Below are positions 1 to 8,181 of a stretch of DNA of 64,000 bases, one piece after another. Source of the stretch: Variovorax sp. YR216 (lineage in GTDB: Bacteria > Pseudomonadota > Gammaproteobacteria > Burkholderiales > Burkholderiaceae_C); contig NZ_FNRO01000023.1 of the NCBI RefSeq assembly GCF_900107745.1, forward strand, positions 1 to 64,000, read 5' to 3'. Numbering within the stretch: position 1 is the first letter of the stretch; every line of letters starts with the position of its first letter. The notes under the pieces were generated by a model. The model was not told where the DNA came from. It did not search any database and saw only the letters and a program-made list of their open reading frames with translations. The translations under genes and the position numbers were made by a program.

Positions 1-320
1 TTCCTCCATGGAGGCTTGTCCAACACCTGCCCTCAGGCCGCTGTCGCGCTCGGCGCTGTCGTGTCGCACGGGCAGGTATCGGACAACCCTAAACCATTGC
101 GGGCATCCGCGTGAGCTTGTTGAACTGGAGCAACCCGCCACATCCGGTCGGTCGCGTAGTTGCGCTCCACGACCGCTTCTGGCGGAAGCAGCCGTTGAGG
201 TCAAGGAGCGGCCAATGCAAGCGTCAGCGATCCAGATCCGTGGAATCTGCTCTATGGTGCTCCCTTCGCTGAGCTGCAAAGAACAATGCTCCCTCAGCAC
301 GTGACCGACCGCGCGGAGCA
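1..320. other. Non-coding left edge, no supported gene
   Basis: No open frame here has a convincing family signature. Around 109-131 there is a degenerate match to the 3' part of the 100-bp repeat described at 1956-2055 (gtgagcttgttgaactggag against ttgagcttgtcgaactagag). This may be a decayed third copy. Nothing else is recognised. Confidence 0.35.
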
Positions 321-980
321 TCAGATCGACGGAAAGACGCCTGCGCCGAGCTCGTCCAGCAGCTCGATGACCAGGCTCTCGTACACCTGCATCGGGTGGG
401 AGCTGCCGTCGTCGTCGACATCAGACGTGTCTACGCGATCGCCGAAGAGCATGATCACCTCGCTCTGGTTATCCCGCTTGGACATCCAACGCAGACCCTG
501 GGCCTCTGGCATGTCCTGCCAGATCCACTGGGCCCATTCTCTGGTCCTGGCGTAGTCGTCCTTGTCGCCCTCGAAGAGGTGGGCTGGCGCCAAGCCGGCG
601 GCCTGGAGGCCCATCGTGGTCATGTTGACGAGCCTGGCCGCCGGCGCCCGAATGCGGCTTAGATGGAGATTGGCGCGGTAGTCGCGCTCCAGGTCGTGCT
701 GGTAGCCGGCTGACGGGTTGGGAACGTCATGCAAAACGATCTCCGCGATAGCACCGCGCTCGCTCTCTGCCGCGTAGATCGTCGGGATCGGCTTCCCCGT
801 GACGGGATCGAAGAGGGGGCTGAATCGTGCGTTTCCGAGTCCGGAGCCGTTGAAGGCGGCCGGCGCGTACTTCCCGGTCGCAGCATCGAACGGATGCACC
901 CGAAACCAAGTCGCCGCCTTGTGCGGCAGGATCCGGAGGGCTTTGGGAGGAGGAGGAAGAAGCGGCGCCGGACTAGCCAT
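321..980 (-). CDS. RES-domain toxin (NAD+-degrading family)
   Basis: 219 aa, from the ATG at 980, which overlaps the end of the upstream antitoxin gene by 8 nt; an in-frame ATG at 1016 lies deeper inside that gene. The protein fits the RES domain family: an Arg in WFRVHPF, a GNARFSPLFD segment, an acidic YAAESERGAIAEIV segment and a late Gln-Ser in QSEVIMLFGDR correspond to the conserved Arg, Glu and Ser that name the family. Characterised RES toxins degrade NAD+ by phosphorolysis or hydrolysis in the cytoplasm and are neutralised by an Xre/MbcA-type partner, which is the neighbour here. The function is inferred from family and gene order. Confidence 0.8.
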   Translation of the reverse strand: MASPAPLLPPPPKALRILPHKAATWFRVHPFDAATGKYAPAAFNGSGLGNARFSPLFDPVTGKPIPTIYAAESERGAIAEIVLHDVPNPSAGYQHDLERDYRANLHLSRIRAPAARLVNMTTMGLQAAGLAPAHLFEGDKDDYARTREWAQWIWQDMPEAQGLRWMSKRDNQSEVIMLFGDRVDTSDVDDDGSSHPMQVYESLVIELLDELGAGVFPSI

Positions 981-1596
981 GCACCGCACCCACCTTGTGA
1001 TCCTCTGCGGCGGCAATGACGGCAGAGGGCTTGCTCGAAATCACCTCGCGTGGGCGCTTCCCGCCCAGGAACGAATTGGTGGACTCGAACCACGCCGCCA
1101 CCCGAAACGGTGAATAGTCATCCAGGATCTCCAGCACCCGCTTGACTGCCGGTAGCGGCTGCCAAGTGGTGTCGAAAATGTACGCCGGGTAGATCTTCTT
1201 GCCGCGGTGGTCAATCCCGAAGATCCGCCCGCTCTGACTCCAGCGGCTGACGGCCGCATGCGGATTCGCCGCCTTGGCGTGCAGGCGCTGACCGATTTCG
1301 GCGGCCGAGCTCCACTCCGTGCCTTGAAGCACGGCGTCGATGGCACGCTTCTCGAGCTCGATCCGAGTGGCTGGCGCTCGCTTGGGCTCAACGCCGTCGA
1401 CCAGCGCCTGCATCGATTGCCGCTCGAGATCGCTGATTGCCTCCCGAACTTGCAGGGTGAGCACCTTGTCCTCGCTTCCGCCGAGGAGCAGGGCCACACG
1501 GTCGATGACGAGGCGACTGGCCTCCCGCATGCTGTCGATGCGCGTCACGAGTGCCTGCATGGCATCGTTCGACGATTCCTTGGCTGCAGTGTTCAT
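973..1596 (-). CDS. Xre/MbcA/ParS-like antitoxin (partner of RES toxin)
   Basis: 207 aa from the ATG at 1596 (MNTAAKESSND); a longer in-frame start at 1671 exists but adds an unconserved stretch. The C-terminal 50 residues (VLEILDDYSPFRVAAWFEST, then FLGGKRPREVI and a region ending DHKVGAVHG) match the pattern of the MbcA/ParS/Xre antitoxin toxin-binding domain (DUF2384-like), with the tryptophan helix and L-G-G-x-x-P loop. The N-terminal part is longer than in classic Xre antitoxins and contains a possible helix-turn-helix (SAAEIGQRLHAKAANPHAAVSRW). It is the first gene of a two-gene operon with the toxin and would be expected to autoregulate it. Confidence 0.7.
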   Translation of the reverse strand: MNTAAKESSNDAMQALVTRIDSMREASRLVIDRVALLLGGSEDKVLTLQVREAISDLERQSMQALVDGVEPKRAPATRIELEKRAIDAVLQGTEWSSAAEIGQRLHAKAANPHAAVSRWSQSGRIFGIDHRGKKIYPAYIFDTTWQPLPAVKRVLEILDDYSPFRVAAWFESTNSFLGGKRPREVISSKPSAVIAAAEDHKVGAVHG

Positions 1597-2124
1597 GGCG
1601 CCTTCGTGAGATTCGTGAGGCAATTGTACGCCTCGCGCTTCTCCGGAGCAACAAGCCTTTTGGGAACTCAAATAGCCGGCTGGCCGCTTTTAGCCTGCTC
1701 GCGTCGCCGGTGTAGGGAAGCGTTGAAGTTTTCAGTAGCTGCCTCAGCTTCACCGGCTCCGCGCGCGCATCATTTCAGCCGTTGGCCGCGTTCATCTTTT
1801 CAGTTTCCTATGCGGGCTGAAACCCATGGTCAAAAACGCATTTAGATGTTCGACCGCGCGAGTCACAAGCTGAAAGGCCAGATTCAGACGGGTCGCGGGG
1901 CTTCGAACTGGCAGCCACTTCGTAATAGCCGCATCGGCCCCAGTGTTACGGCGGCTGTGCAGCGTGAAGCGTCCTTCGGGAGGGCAGGGTGGATGGGCGG
2001 GTACGTGCCCATTGCAGACATCTGCTTGAGCTTGTCGAACTAGAGCCCTCGGCCAGGCGCTGGCGTGAAAACCATAAGCGACACCGTTTCAGTCACAACG
2101 ACCGACCTGCAGCCGGGGTAGCCA
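1597..2124. other. Intergenic stretch with the first 100-bp repeat copy
   Basis: 528 bases with no gene I can support. It contains the promoter region of the minus-strand antitoxin-toxin operon (not resolved) and copy 1 of the long direct repeat at 1956-2055. Confidence 0.5.
1956..2055 (+). repeat. 100-bp direct repeat, copy 1
   Basis: Matches 18418-18517 over 100 bases with three mismatches, all near the 3' end. It begins tgtgcagcgtgaagcgtcc and ends cgaactagagccctcggcca. The second copy lies just upstream of the tyrosine recombinase genes, so the repeat is probably an end or footprint of a recombinase-mobilised element. Both copies are in the same orientation and bracket about 16.4 kb. Confidence 0.85.
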
Positions 2125-2462
2125 CACGCGGCAGCGCATGCCGGCCTCGAGGAATGGCACCGCATCGTCGCCGCGCGCGACTGGGAACGGTTGCCCGACC
2201 TGCTGGTCGAAAATGTCGTTCTCCGAAACCCCGCGGCCTTCGCGCCGCATCACGGCAAGGCCCCGATGGGGGCCATCCTGCGCGCGGTGTTCGGCGTGAT
2301 GCAGGACTTCACCTATCACAGCCACTTCGGGCGCGGCACCGGCTACATGCTCGAGCGCATGGCCGGATCACCGATTTCATGGTGATGATGCGGCCCGCCA
2401 GCGTGGTGCTTGCGCTGGCGGCCGAGGCGGGCAAGCGCTTGGCCGCCGCGCCGGCGCTGTAG
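2125..2462 (+). pseudogene. Broken NTF2-like (SnoaL-fold) protein gene
   Basis: The frame from about 2125 reads HAGLEEWHRIVAARDWERL, then LRNPAAFAPHHGKAPMGAIL and VFGVMQDFTYHSHFG, which is typical of a nuclear-transport-factor-2-like polyketide cyclase/hydrolase family. After about 2375 the family's C-terminal sequence (RITDFMVMMRPASVVLALAA) continues in a different frame and the middle strands are missing. There is an in-frame stop near 2119 and no start codon. I read it as a gene with lost 5' end and an internal deletion plus frameshift. Confidence 0.6.
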
Positions 2463-2929
2463 CGGTCATCAGCGCCGCACCGCCGGGCGCGTGTCCACGC
2501 GAAGGCAGACGGGCGCCGAGATCGGGACACGCCCGTTCCGAGTGCTGGCGCCGAAGTGAAGCCAGAACTGATGGCTCACTCAGCCTAATTTCTCCGTCAT
2601 CGGAATCGACATGAAACACGACGACACGGTCGAAGCCACCTTTGCAAGCCTGGCAGCAGCAGGTGGAGCAGGTCCGGCGGCGCTGGCGCGAGCGCGGCGG
2701 TGGACATGCGGGCCTAGCCAGGCCTGAGCAGGTTCAGGGTCTGACAGACGTGCAGGTGATGACGGCGTTGCTCGAAGGCGACCTGCCACCCGCACGTGGC
2801 GGACACCTTCGGCCACCATTCTTCACGCGCTCGATTGCCAAGTGTGACCTCGGTGCGGCGATGACTTCGGTCCACAGGCGGTCAATGATGGGCTTGGGTG
2901 TACCGGTGTACCAGCCGGTGCAAACAATC
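2463..2929. other. Gene-free debris region
   Basis: 467 bases between the broken NTF2-like gene and the family-3 binding protein. A 38-codon frame at 2610-2726 starting MKHDDTVEATF has no recognisable relatives. The right end contains the Bug-protein remnant listed separately. Confidence 0.4.
2790..2925 (-). pseudogene. C-terminal remnant of a Bug/TTT substrate-binding protein
   Basis: On the minus strand the translation GWYTGTPKPIIDRLWTEVIA followed by a charged IERVKNGG segment resembles the conserved 'APAGTPKPIIDRL' stretch near the C-terminus of Bug-family (tripartite tricarboxylate) binding proteins, four intact members of which occur in this window. No start and no upstream domain remain. 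It probably marks a deletion junction downstream of the adjacent binding protein gene. Confidence 0.4.
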
Positions 2930-3670
2930 CTATGGCGTCGCCTCAGGCGCCACCGCTGCGCCGTCGATGCGGTGGCGTTTGAGCGCTTCTTGCACGAAGC
3001 CGGAAGACTTGCAGTTCTCGATGAACTGCTGAAGCAGCGATGCCGCCAGCGCGCTTCGTGTGGAAGGAAGTCCCATCGCCTGCTGGATGACCATGAAACG
3101 CTCGGGCAGAAGGCGCAGCCCGCCGACTCGTTGGGCATCCGATTCGAGCTGTTGCTTGACACCTGCCGCAACGTCGTAACCGCCTTCGATGAACAGGTCT
3201 ATGACGCCTGGGGACGTTGCGCTCCGTACGAGCTCGGCCTTCTGCAGTGCACGCGTCAGGTACAGGTCGTAGGCGCTGCCTTTCCCCACAACGACGCTGA
3301 CGCCGGGCTGCTCGACGTCTTCGTGGGTCTGGAAGTGTGCGTTTTCGCGCACGAGGTAGTAGCCTTCAATGAGCACATACGGCGACGTGAACTGGACGCC
3401 CTGAGCACGCAGCGGGTCGACGGCGAAAAAGCCCACGTCCGCACGGTCATTCGAGACGGCATCGACGGCCTTGGCCGCACCGTCGAAGACCGAGAGTTCA
3501 AGCGGAAGCTCCAAGCGTGTGGCGAGCGCTCGAGCCAGGTCCACGGACACGCCCGTAGGCTCTTTGCCTGCTTCCTGGCGTGCCAATATAGGATTGCCAA
3601 GATTGATGGTGGCTCGGAGCACCCCGGTCGGGGCGAGCGCTTCAGCGTCATGCGCAGAGTAGTGCACCAC
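2930..3670 (-). CDS. Family-3 (PAAT-type) solute-binding protein without signal peptide
   Basis: 246 aa with a GTG start at 3670, only 6 nt after prpF stops. The fold of SBP_bac_3 is visible: GVLRATINLGNPILA at the N-terminus, then GVSVDLARALATRLELPLEL, DVGFFAVDPLRAQGVQFTSP in the hinge and GKGSAYDLYLTRAL. Unlike normal periplasmic members it starts almost directly at strand 1 and shows no hydrophobic leader. Either the true start is elsewhere, or the protein acts in the cytoplasm as a ligand-binding or isomerase-like accessory. It is the last gene of a lactonase-prpF-SBP operon with no membrane partner nearby. Confidence 0.75.
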   Translation of the reverse strand: MVHYSAHDAEALAPTGVLRATINLGNPILARQEAGKEPTGVSVDLARALATRLELPLELSVFDGAAKAVDAVSNDRADVGFFAVDPLRAQGVQFTSPYVLIEGYYLVRENAHFQTHEDVEQPGVSVVVGKGSAYDLYLTRALQKAELVRSATSPGVIDLFIEGGYDVAAGVKQQLESDAQRVGGLRLLPERFMVIQQAMGLPSTRSALAASLLQQFIENCKSSGFVQEALKRHRIDGAAVAPEATP

Positions 3671-3676
3671 GAAACC

Positions 3677-4873
3677 TCACTGCGCTGGGGACCAGTTGGA
3701 GGGGACGAAGACTTGCCCGTCCATCAGGCGGCGAGCACTGCGGCTCATGAGGGCCTTGGTCACTGACCAGGTTTCGTCCTGCTCGGCCGCGTCGGCCCCC
3801 ACTTTCAACGTACCTGATGGATGACCGAAGCGGATTTCGTCGTGACGGCCCCCACCGAGAACGCGGGAAACCAAGGTGCCAGGGATTGCTGCGGCAACCG
3901 CAATCGCGACGGCTCCGGTGCCGGTCATGGCGTGGTGAAGTTTCCCCATTGAGAAGATCCGGGCGCACAGGTCCATGTCGTCAGAGCTGACCGCCTTGCC
4001 GCTGGACGCTGTGTACCCAGTGGGTTGGGCAACGAATGCCAGCTTCGGCGTGTGCGGTCGCTTTTCGGTTGCCTCTGCGGCCGTGGCCGCGAGGCCCATG
4101 GCGACAGTCGCGTTCGCGCGAATGGCTTCAGCCTTTGCCAGCAGTTCAGCGTCCGTGTTGACGCGAGGCTGCAACTCGGAACCGCTCAGACCCAGCGTGA
4201 CAGCGTCGACGAAGATGGTGGGGTTGCCGGCATTGATGAGAGTCGCCTCGACGACGCCCACTCCGGGCACATCCACCTTGTCAATCATGTTCCCCGTGGG
4301 GAACATCGCGCCCCCTTCGCCGTCTTCGTCCGCCCCGGGGTCCAGGAACTCCAGCTTGATTTCAGCTGCAGGGAAGGTCACCCCGTCGAGTTCGAAATCG
4401 CCAGTTTCTTGGACTTGACCATCGCTCATGGGGACGTGCGCAATGATTTTCTTCTGGATGTTGGCTTGCCAGATGCGCACGACTGCGACGCCGTGCTCCG
4501 GCGCCGTTACCAGGCCTCGCTCGATGGCAAACGGACCGACGGCCGAGGTCAGGTTGCCGCAGTTGCCGCTCCAGTCGACGACGGGCGATTCGATGGCGAC
4601 CGCGCCGAACAGGTAGTCAACGTCACAGTCTGGGCGAGAGCTCGGGCCCACGATGACAACCTTGCTCGTGCTGGAAGTCGCTCCGCCCATGCCATCAATC
4701 TGCTTGCCATAAGGGTCCGGGCTCCCCGTGACACGCAGCATGAGGGCGTCTCGTGCCGCGCCAGGTCGGCGAGCGGCGTCCGGGAGGTCGTCCGGCGTGA
4801 AGAACACTCCCTTGCTGGTTCCGCCGCGCATGTACATCGCGCGAATGCCAATCTGTGAAGCTTGCTTTGTCAT
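3677..4873 (-). CDS. prpF: PrpF-family tricarboxylate isomerase (2-methylaconitate isomerase-like)
   Basis: 398 aa from the ATG at 4873, which overlaps the lactonase stop (ATGA). The N-terminus carries the PrpF signature YMRGGTSKGVFF and GMGGATSSTSKVVIVG; VDWSGNCGNLTSAVGPFAI contains the Cys-Gly-Asn of the diaminopimelate-epimerase-like fold. PrpF proteins move the double bond of trans- or 2-methylaconitate between isomers, and known members pair with AcnD in propionate catabolism. Here an AcnD-like aconitase lies at 9.3-12.1 kb but prpB and prpC are absent, so the substrate may be another aconitate-type tricarboxylate. 4-Oxalomesaconate tautomerase is an alternative within the same family. 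Confidence 0.85.
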   Translation of the reverse strand: MTKQASQIGIRAMYMRGGTSKGVFFTPDDLPDAARRPGAARDALMLRVTGSPDPYGKQIDGMGGATSSTSKVVIVGPSSRPDCDVDYLFGAVAIESPVVDWSGNCGNLTSAVGPFAIERGLVTAPEHGVAVVRIWQANIQKKIIAHVPMSDGQVQETGDFELDGVTFPAAEIKLEFLDPGADEDGEGGAMFPTGNMIDKVDVPGVGVVEATLINAGNPTIFVDAVTLGLSGSELQPRVNTDAELLAKAEAIRANATVAMGLAATAAEATEKRPHTPKLAFVAQPTGYTASSGKAVSSDDMDLCARIFSMGKLHHAMTGTGAVAIAVAAAIPGTLVSRVLGGGRHDEIRFGHPSGTLKVGADAAEQDETWSVTKALMSRSARRLMDGQVFVPSNWSPAQ

Positions 4874-5955
4874 GGGTTTCCTTTCGATGGATGGGTGAAC
4901 GCGACGCACACCGGGCTGCCGGTTGTGGTCAGCAGTTCAACAAGAGACGGACCCGCGACGCAGACGATGGAGTCGGCGTCTTCGTTCGCGACACACAGGG
5001 CATCGCTGTCGGGGAGGGGAGAGATGAAGCGGGGAACGGTGCCTTCGACTCGGGTCCAGGTTGGAGAGGACAGTGCACCGCCTGTTGGACTGACGTCGTA
5101 GCGCACCACGCTGCCGTGGCCGCGATTGCTCACCAGCAGGTGGCGTTCGTCTCGGGATAGGCTGATGCCAGCGCCTGTGTTCTCGCCAGTGAAGCAGTCG
5201 GGGACTGTCGTGGTGCGAGCGATGGGCTCCAACCGACCCGTCGATGCGTCGAACCGCGTCCGCAGGACTTGGCTGGACAGTTCCAACACCACCCAGGCAA
5301 TCACGCCGTCCGTACGGAAGACCAGATGCCGGGGGCCGCTCCCTGGTGCGACTTCGAGGGTCGATACCAGGCGCAGTTCGCCTGTTGCCTCGTTGATGGC
5401 AACGGTATGGATGCCATCGGCGCCCTTGTCCGGTACGAGGAACCACTGACCCGACGGGTCGAGGACGACCTGGTGTGGGTGTGCGCCGCGCTGCTGGGTC
5501 CTGTGGGGGCCGGCCTTTGCTGGGAGCTCAAGCAGATGTGCCACTGGGCCAAGCGAGCCATCTTCTTGAATCGGCACGCTCACGACGCTGCCCGAGGCGT
5601 AGTTGGCTGCGACGACCCAGTGCTTGCCGGCACTCATCGCCAGGTGGACGGGATTCGTTCCTCGAGTGGACTGCGTTCCCAGCCCGTGAAGGTGGCCATC
5701 AACGTCGACTTTGAAGCTGCTGATTTCGCCGCCGTCGCCATGAACGCAGTGCAACGCGCGGCGCTGCTCATCCAGCAGGAGGTAGGACGGGTTGTCGCCG
5801 GCGGGAACGGTCCATCTGTGGGTCCATCGGCCGGCTCTCGACACATCGAAAACCTCTATGCCGCGGCCCCGGGCGTTCCGAAGCGCGGTCGTCCTGCACC
5901 CGACATACGCGCGATACGCGACGTCGGGATGGTCGATGTTCGGGATTGTCTCCAT
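4870..5955 (-). CDS. Seven-bladed beta-propeller lactonase (Pgl/carboxymuconate cyclase-like)
   Basis: 361 aa. Repeated blade motifs are visible: NPSYLLLDEQRRALHCVHG, NPVHLAMSAGKHWVVAANY, GAHPHQVVLDPSGQWFLVPD, GPRHLVFRTDGVIAWVVLEL and GAGISLSRDERHLLVSNRG. This is the pattern of the lactonase_7-bladed (6-phosphogluconolactonase YbhE, 3-carboxymuconate cyclase) family. It is the first gene of the minus-strand operon with prpF (4-nt overlap), so a sugar-phosphate role is less likely than opening or closing a lactone of a tri- or dicarboxylate. No signal peptide is seen; cytoplasmic action is inferred. Confidence 0.8.
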   Translation of the reverse strand: METIPNIDHPDVAYRAYVGCRTTALRNARGRGIEVFDVSRAGRWTHRWTVPAGDNPSYLLLDEQRRALHCVHGDGGEISSFKVDVDGHLHGLGTQSTRGTNPVHLAMSAGKHWVVAANYASGSVVSVPIQEDGSLGPVAHLLELPAKAGPHRTQQRGAHPHQVVLDPSGQWFLVPDKGADGIHTVAINEATGELRLVSTLEVAPGSGPRHLVFRTDGVIAWVVLELSSQVLRTRFDASTGRLEPIARTTTVPDCFTGENTGAGISLSRDERHLLVSNRGHGSVVRYDVSPTGGALSSPTWTRVEGTVPRFISPLPDSDALCVANEDADSIVCVAGPSLVELLTTTGSPVCVAFTHPSKGNP

Positions 5956-6046
5956 GGTTTGACCTGTCTTTAAATTGCATTATATGATTAGTTTAGACAA
6001 TCAACAATTCTCGACGCCCTTCCGCCCACTCTTTGGAGACAACCTC
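5956..6046. promoter_or_regulatory. Divergent promoter region with candidate GntR site
   Basis: A 91-bp AT-rich spacer between the lactonase-prpF operon and the first Bug gene. It contains gcattatatgat at 5977-5988, whose reverse complement (atcatataatgc) matches atcataaaatac at 8102-8113 upstream of the second Bug gene at 10 of 12 positions. The encoded GntR regulator at 7045 is the natural candidate to bind both. This is inference from the shared motif. Confidence 0.35.
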
Positions 6047-7030
6047 ATGACCCGCATTTCTCGTCGCGCGCTGCTGCAGGCAGGCGCCGCTGTCCTTCCC
6101 CTCGGCTTTGCCGGCCGTAGCTTTTCCCAGGACAAATTCCCAACCAAGCCGGTCACGCTCATCGTTCCCCAGCCCGCCGGAGGCGACGCCGACGTGGTGT
6201 GCCGGAGCATCCAGAGGAAGATGCAAGAAGTGCTGGGCCAAGCGGTCGTCATCGAGAACCGCGCCGGTGCGGGCGGCAACATCGGCACGGCCCTTGGCGC
6301 CAAGGCCGCTCCCGACGGGTACACCGTGACATTCGTGAATCAGGGCACCATGTCCCTGAACCCTTGGCTCTATCCGAACCCTGGCTACAAGACTGAGAGC
6401 CTCGCTCCCGTTACATGGCTGACCTCCATCGACCTGGTCATCGTCGCGAACCCCTCCGTGCCGGCGAAGAACATGAAGGAATTCCTGGAGCTGGCCAAGA
6501 AGGACCCAGGGAAATTCACGTACGGGACGGCGGGCAATGGCAGCGCCAACCACATCGCCGGCGAGATGCTCAAGTCGATGGCCAAGGTGGACATCACCCA
6601 TGTGCCATACAAGGGCGGTGCGCCGGCCATCGTCGCGCTGCTGGGCGGTGAAATCAGCACCGTCGTGGCATTCCCGCTGGCCGCTCTCCCTCACATCAAG
6701 GCGGGCAAGCTCAAGGCGCTGGCCGTCACCGGCAAGAACCGCTCGAAGGCGCTGCCGGACGTCCCGACGGTGGCCGAGAGTGGTGTGAGCGGCTATGAGT
6801 TTGCTTCCTGGATGGGGCTGACCGTGCCGAAGGGCACTCCGGACGCGATGGTCCAGAAGATCCACGCTGCCGCTTCGGCTGCGGTGAAGGAAAAAGACAT
6901 CGCCGAGAAGTTGTCGGCGGGCATGACCGAGCCCGTTGGCGCGGGCCCCAAGGAGTTCGCCGAACTCATTCAGCGTGAGAACGAGCGCTGGTCCAAGCTC
7001 ATCAAGCAATATGGGATAAGGATTGACTGA
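6047..7030 (+). CDS. Bug/TTT-family tricarboxylate-type binding protein
   Basis: 327 aa from the ATG at 6047 with ttggagac upstream; the longer frame from 5975 would precede the leader. The leader MTRISRRALLQAGAAVLPLG contains an RR pair of Tat type followed by an AxA-like cleavage region. The mature protein shows Bug signatures FPTKPVTLIVPQPAGGDADV, VIENRAGAGGNIGT, APDGYTV, THVPYKGGAPAIVALLGGEI and LPDVPTVAESG. It should capture a carboxylate in the periplasm for a tripartite (TctAB) importer, but no TctA or TctB gene is in this window. Confidence 0.92.
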   Translation: MTRISRRALLQAGAAVLPLGFAGRSFSQDKFPTKPVTLIVPQPAGGDADVVCRSIQRKMQEVLGQAVVIENRAGAGGNIGTALGAKAAPDGYTVTFVNQGTMSLNPWLYPNPGYKTESLAPVTWLTSIDLVIVANPSVPAKNMKEFLELAKKDPGKFTYGTAGNGSANHIAGEMLKSMAKVDITHVPYKGGAPAIVALLGGEISTVVAFPLAALPHIKAGKLKALAVTGKNRSKALPDVPTVAESGVSGYEFASWMGLTVPKGTPDAMVQKIHAAASAAVKEKDIAEKLSAGMTEPVGAGPKEFAELIQRENERWSKLIKQYGIRID

Positions 7031-7044
7031 CCTAGACTACGAGC

Positions 7045-7971
7045 ATGGCCCCTGTGAAAGAAGTTGCCTCTGCCCCGGAACTGACCTCCCTGCAGCAACG
7101 TGTTGCCCGGGAGATCGTTGCTTTGGTGCGCAGGGACAACCGTGTCGCGGGGGACCATCTGCCGGAGATTCAGCTCGCCCAGCACATTGGGACTTCCCGC
7201 TCGCCGATTCAGGTCGCCCTGAGGCACCTGGCTCATCTCGGCGTCCTGCAGCAGGACGCCAACCGCGGCTTCTTTCTGAGTGTCGATGCCAAGGACTGGG
7301 ACGCTTCTGTGTCCAGTCTCCTGGCTACGGACGATCCTCTTTATCTTCGTATTGCGGAGGACCGTCAGTCCGAAATCTTGCCCGACGAGGTGACCGAGGC
7401 CGAGTTGATGCGTCGATATGGGGTGGCGCGAAGCACCCTACGGAAGGTTCTGTCCCGGATTTCCGAGGAGGGCTGGATTGAGCAGAGCATGGGGCACGGA
7501 TGGCGATTCCTGTCCTTGATTGACTCTCCGGACGCGTACGAGGAGAGCTACCTGTTCCGGCAGTCCATCGAGCCGGGGTCCATCCTGGGACCGTCCTTCA
7601 GCTTCGTGCCGGCCGAGCTCAAGCAGCTCAGGCGCGAGCAGCAGCGCATCGTCGACGGGGGATTCCAGACGATGACGCCCATCGAGCTCTTCGAGGCGAA
7701 CAGCCACTTCCACGAGACGATTGCCCAGTGGGGACACAACCGATTCGTCTTGCAGTCGGTGCGGCGAATCAATCAACTGCGCCGGTTGGTGGAATACCGG
7801 CAGGCCACCAAGCGAGGCCCCCGGCACACCCAGGCTGCAGAGCATCTGGCCATCCTGGATGCCATCGAGCGCCAGGACTTCATGCAAGCTGCCAACTTGA
7901 TGCGTGCACACCTGAATGGCGCGCGCCGCGGCAAGCTGCAGGACTCCAGCGTTTTCTCCCAAGCGGCCTGA
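7045..7971 (+). CDS. GntR-family regulator with two tandem winged-helix domains and FCD-like C-terminus
   Basis: 308 aa, 14 nt after the first Bug gene. Residues about 14-75 form a GntR winged helix (QQRVAREIVALVRRDNRVAG, LAQHIGTSRSPIQVALRHLA, GVLQQDANRGFFL). Residues about 97-155 form a second one (LRIAEDRQSEILPDEVTEAE, LMRRYGVARSTLRKVLSRIS, WIEQSMGHGWRFL). The remaining helical part (ELFEANSHFHETIAQWGHNR, HLAILDAIERQDFMQAANLM) is FCD-like with His residues that could bind metal or ligand. Most FCD regulators have one winged helix. It likely controls the flanking Bug, prpF and aconitase genes. Confidence 0.85.
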   Translation: MAPVKEVASAPELTSLQQRVAREIVALVRRDNRVAGDHLPEIQLAQHIGTSRSPIQVALRHLAHLGVLQQDANRGFFLSVDAKDWDASVSSLLATDDPLYLRIAEDRQSEILPDEVTEAELMRRYGVARSTLRKVLSRISEEGWIEQSMGHGWRFLSLIDSPDAYEESYLFRQSIEPGSILGPSFSFVPAELKQLRREQQRIVDGGFQTMTPIELFEANSHFHETIAQWGHNRFVLQSVRRINQLRRLVEYRQATKRGPRHTQAAEHLAILDAIERQDFMQAANLMRAHLNGARRGKLQDSSVFSQAA

Positions 7972-8100
7972 GCAGGCCGCTCCTTCCTTGAACCACTGAG
8001 CCCTCGGGCTCGTCGCCCGCCGGATGCCCGGTCGCGCCAGGGGTTGGAGCAACTCGTTACTCATTCAAAGGGTATGCCCTCGGCCAAGATTGCCTAAAGT

Positions 8101-8113
8101 GATCATAAAATAC
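8101..8113 (+). promoter_or_regulatory. Candidate GntR operator upstream of second Bug gene
   Basis: gatcataaaatac, 69 bp before the Bug start at 8182, shares atcata-AAT-C with the inverted site at 5977-5988. It lies in an otherwise GC-rich region at a promoter-like position. Confidence 0.3.
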
Positions 8114-8181
8114 ATAACAAGGCGCTGACGAGATTCACTCGTTTCGCGCCGTCTCCACAACGAGCAGTGAAGGAAACATCC

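Noticed and set aside
1050..1110. gactcgaacca-like stretch resembling a tRNA T-arm
   Set aside because: It is inside the antitoxin coding sequence and no cloverleaf can be built around it.
2642..3766. 374-codon plus-strand open frame
   Set aside because: Antisense to the family-3 binding protein gene and the debris region; no family features.
8000..8020. gagccc-tc-gggctc hairpin after the GntR gene
   Set aside because: The loop would be only two bases and no T-run follows, so it is not a credible terminator.
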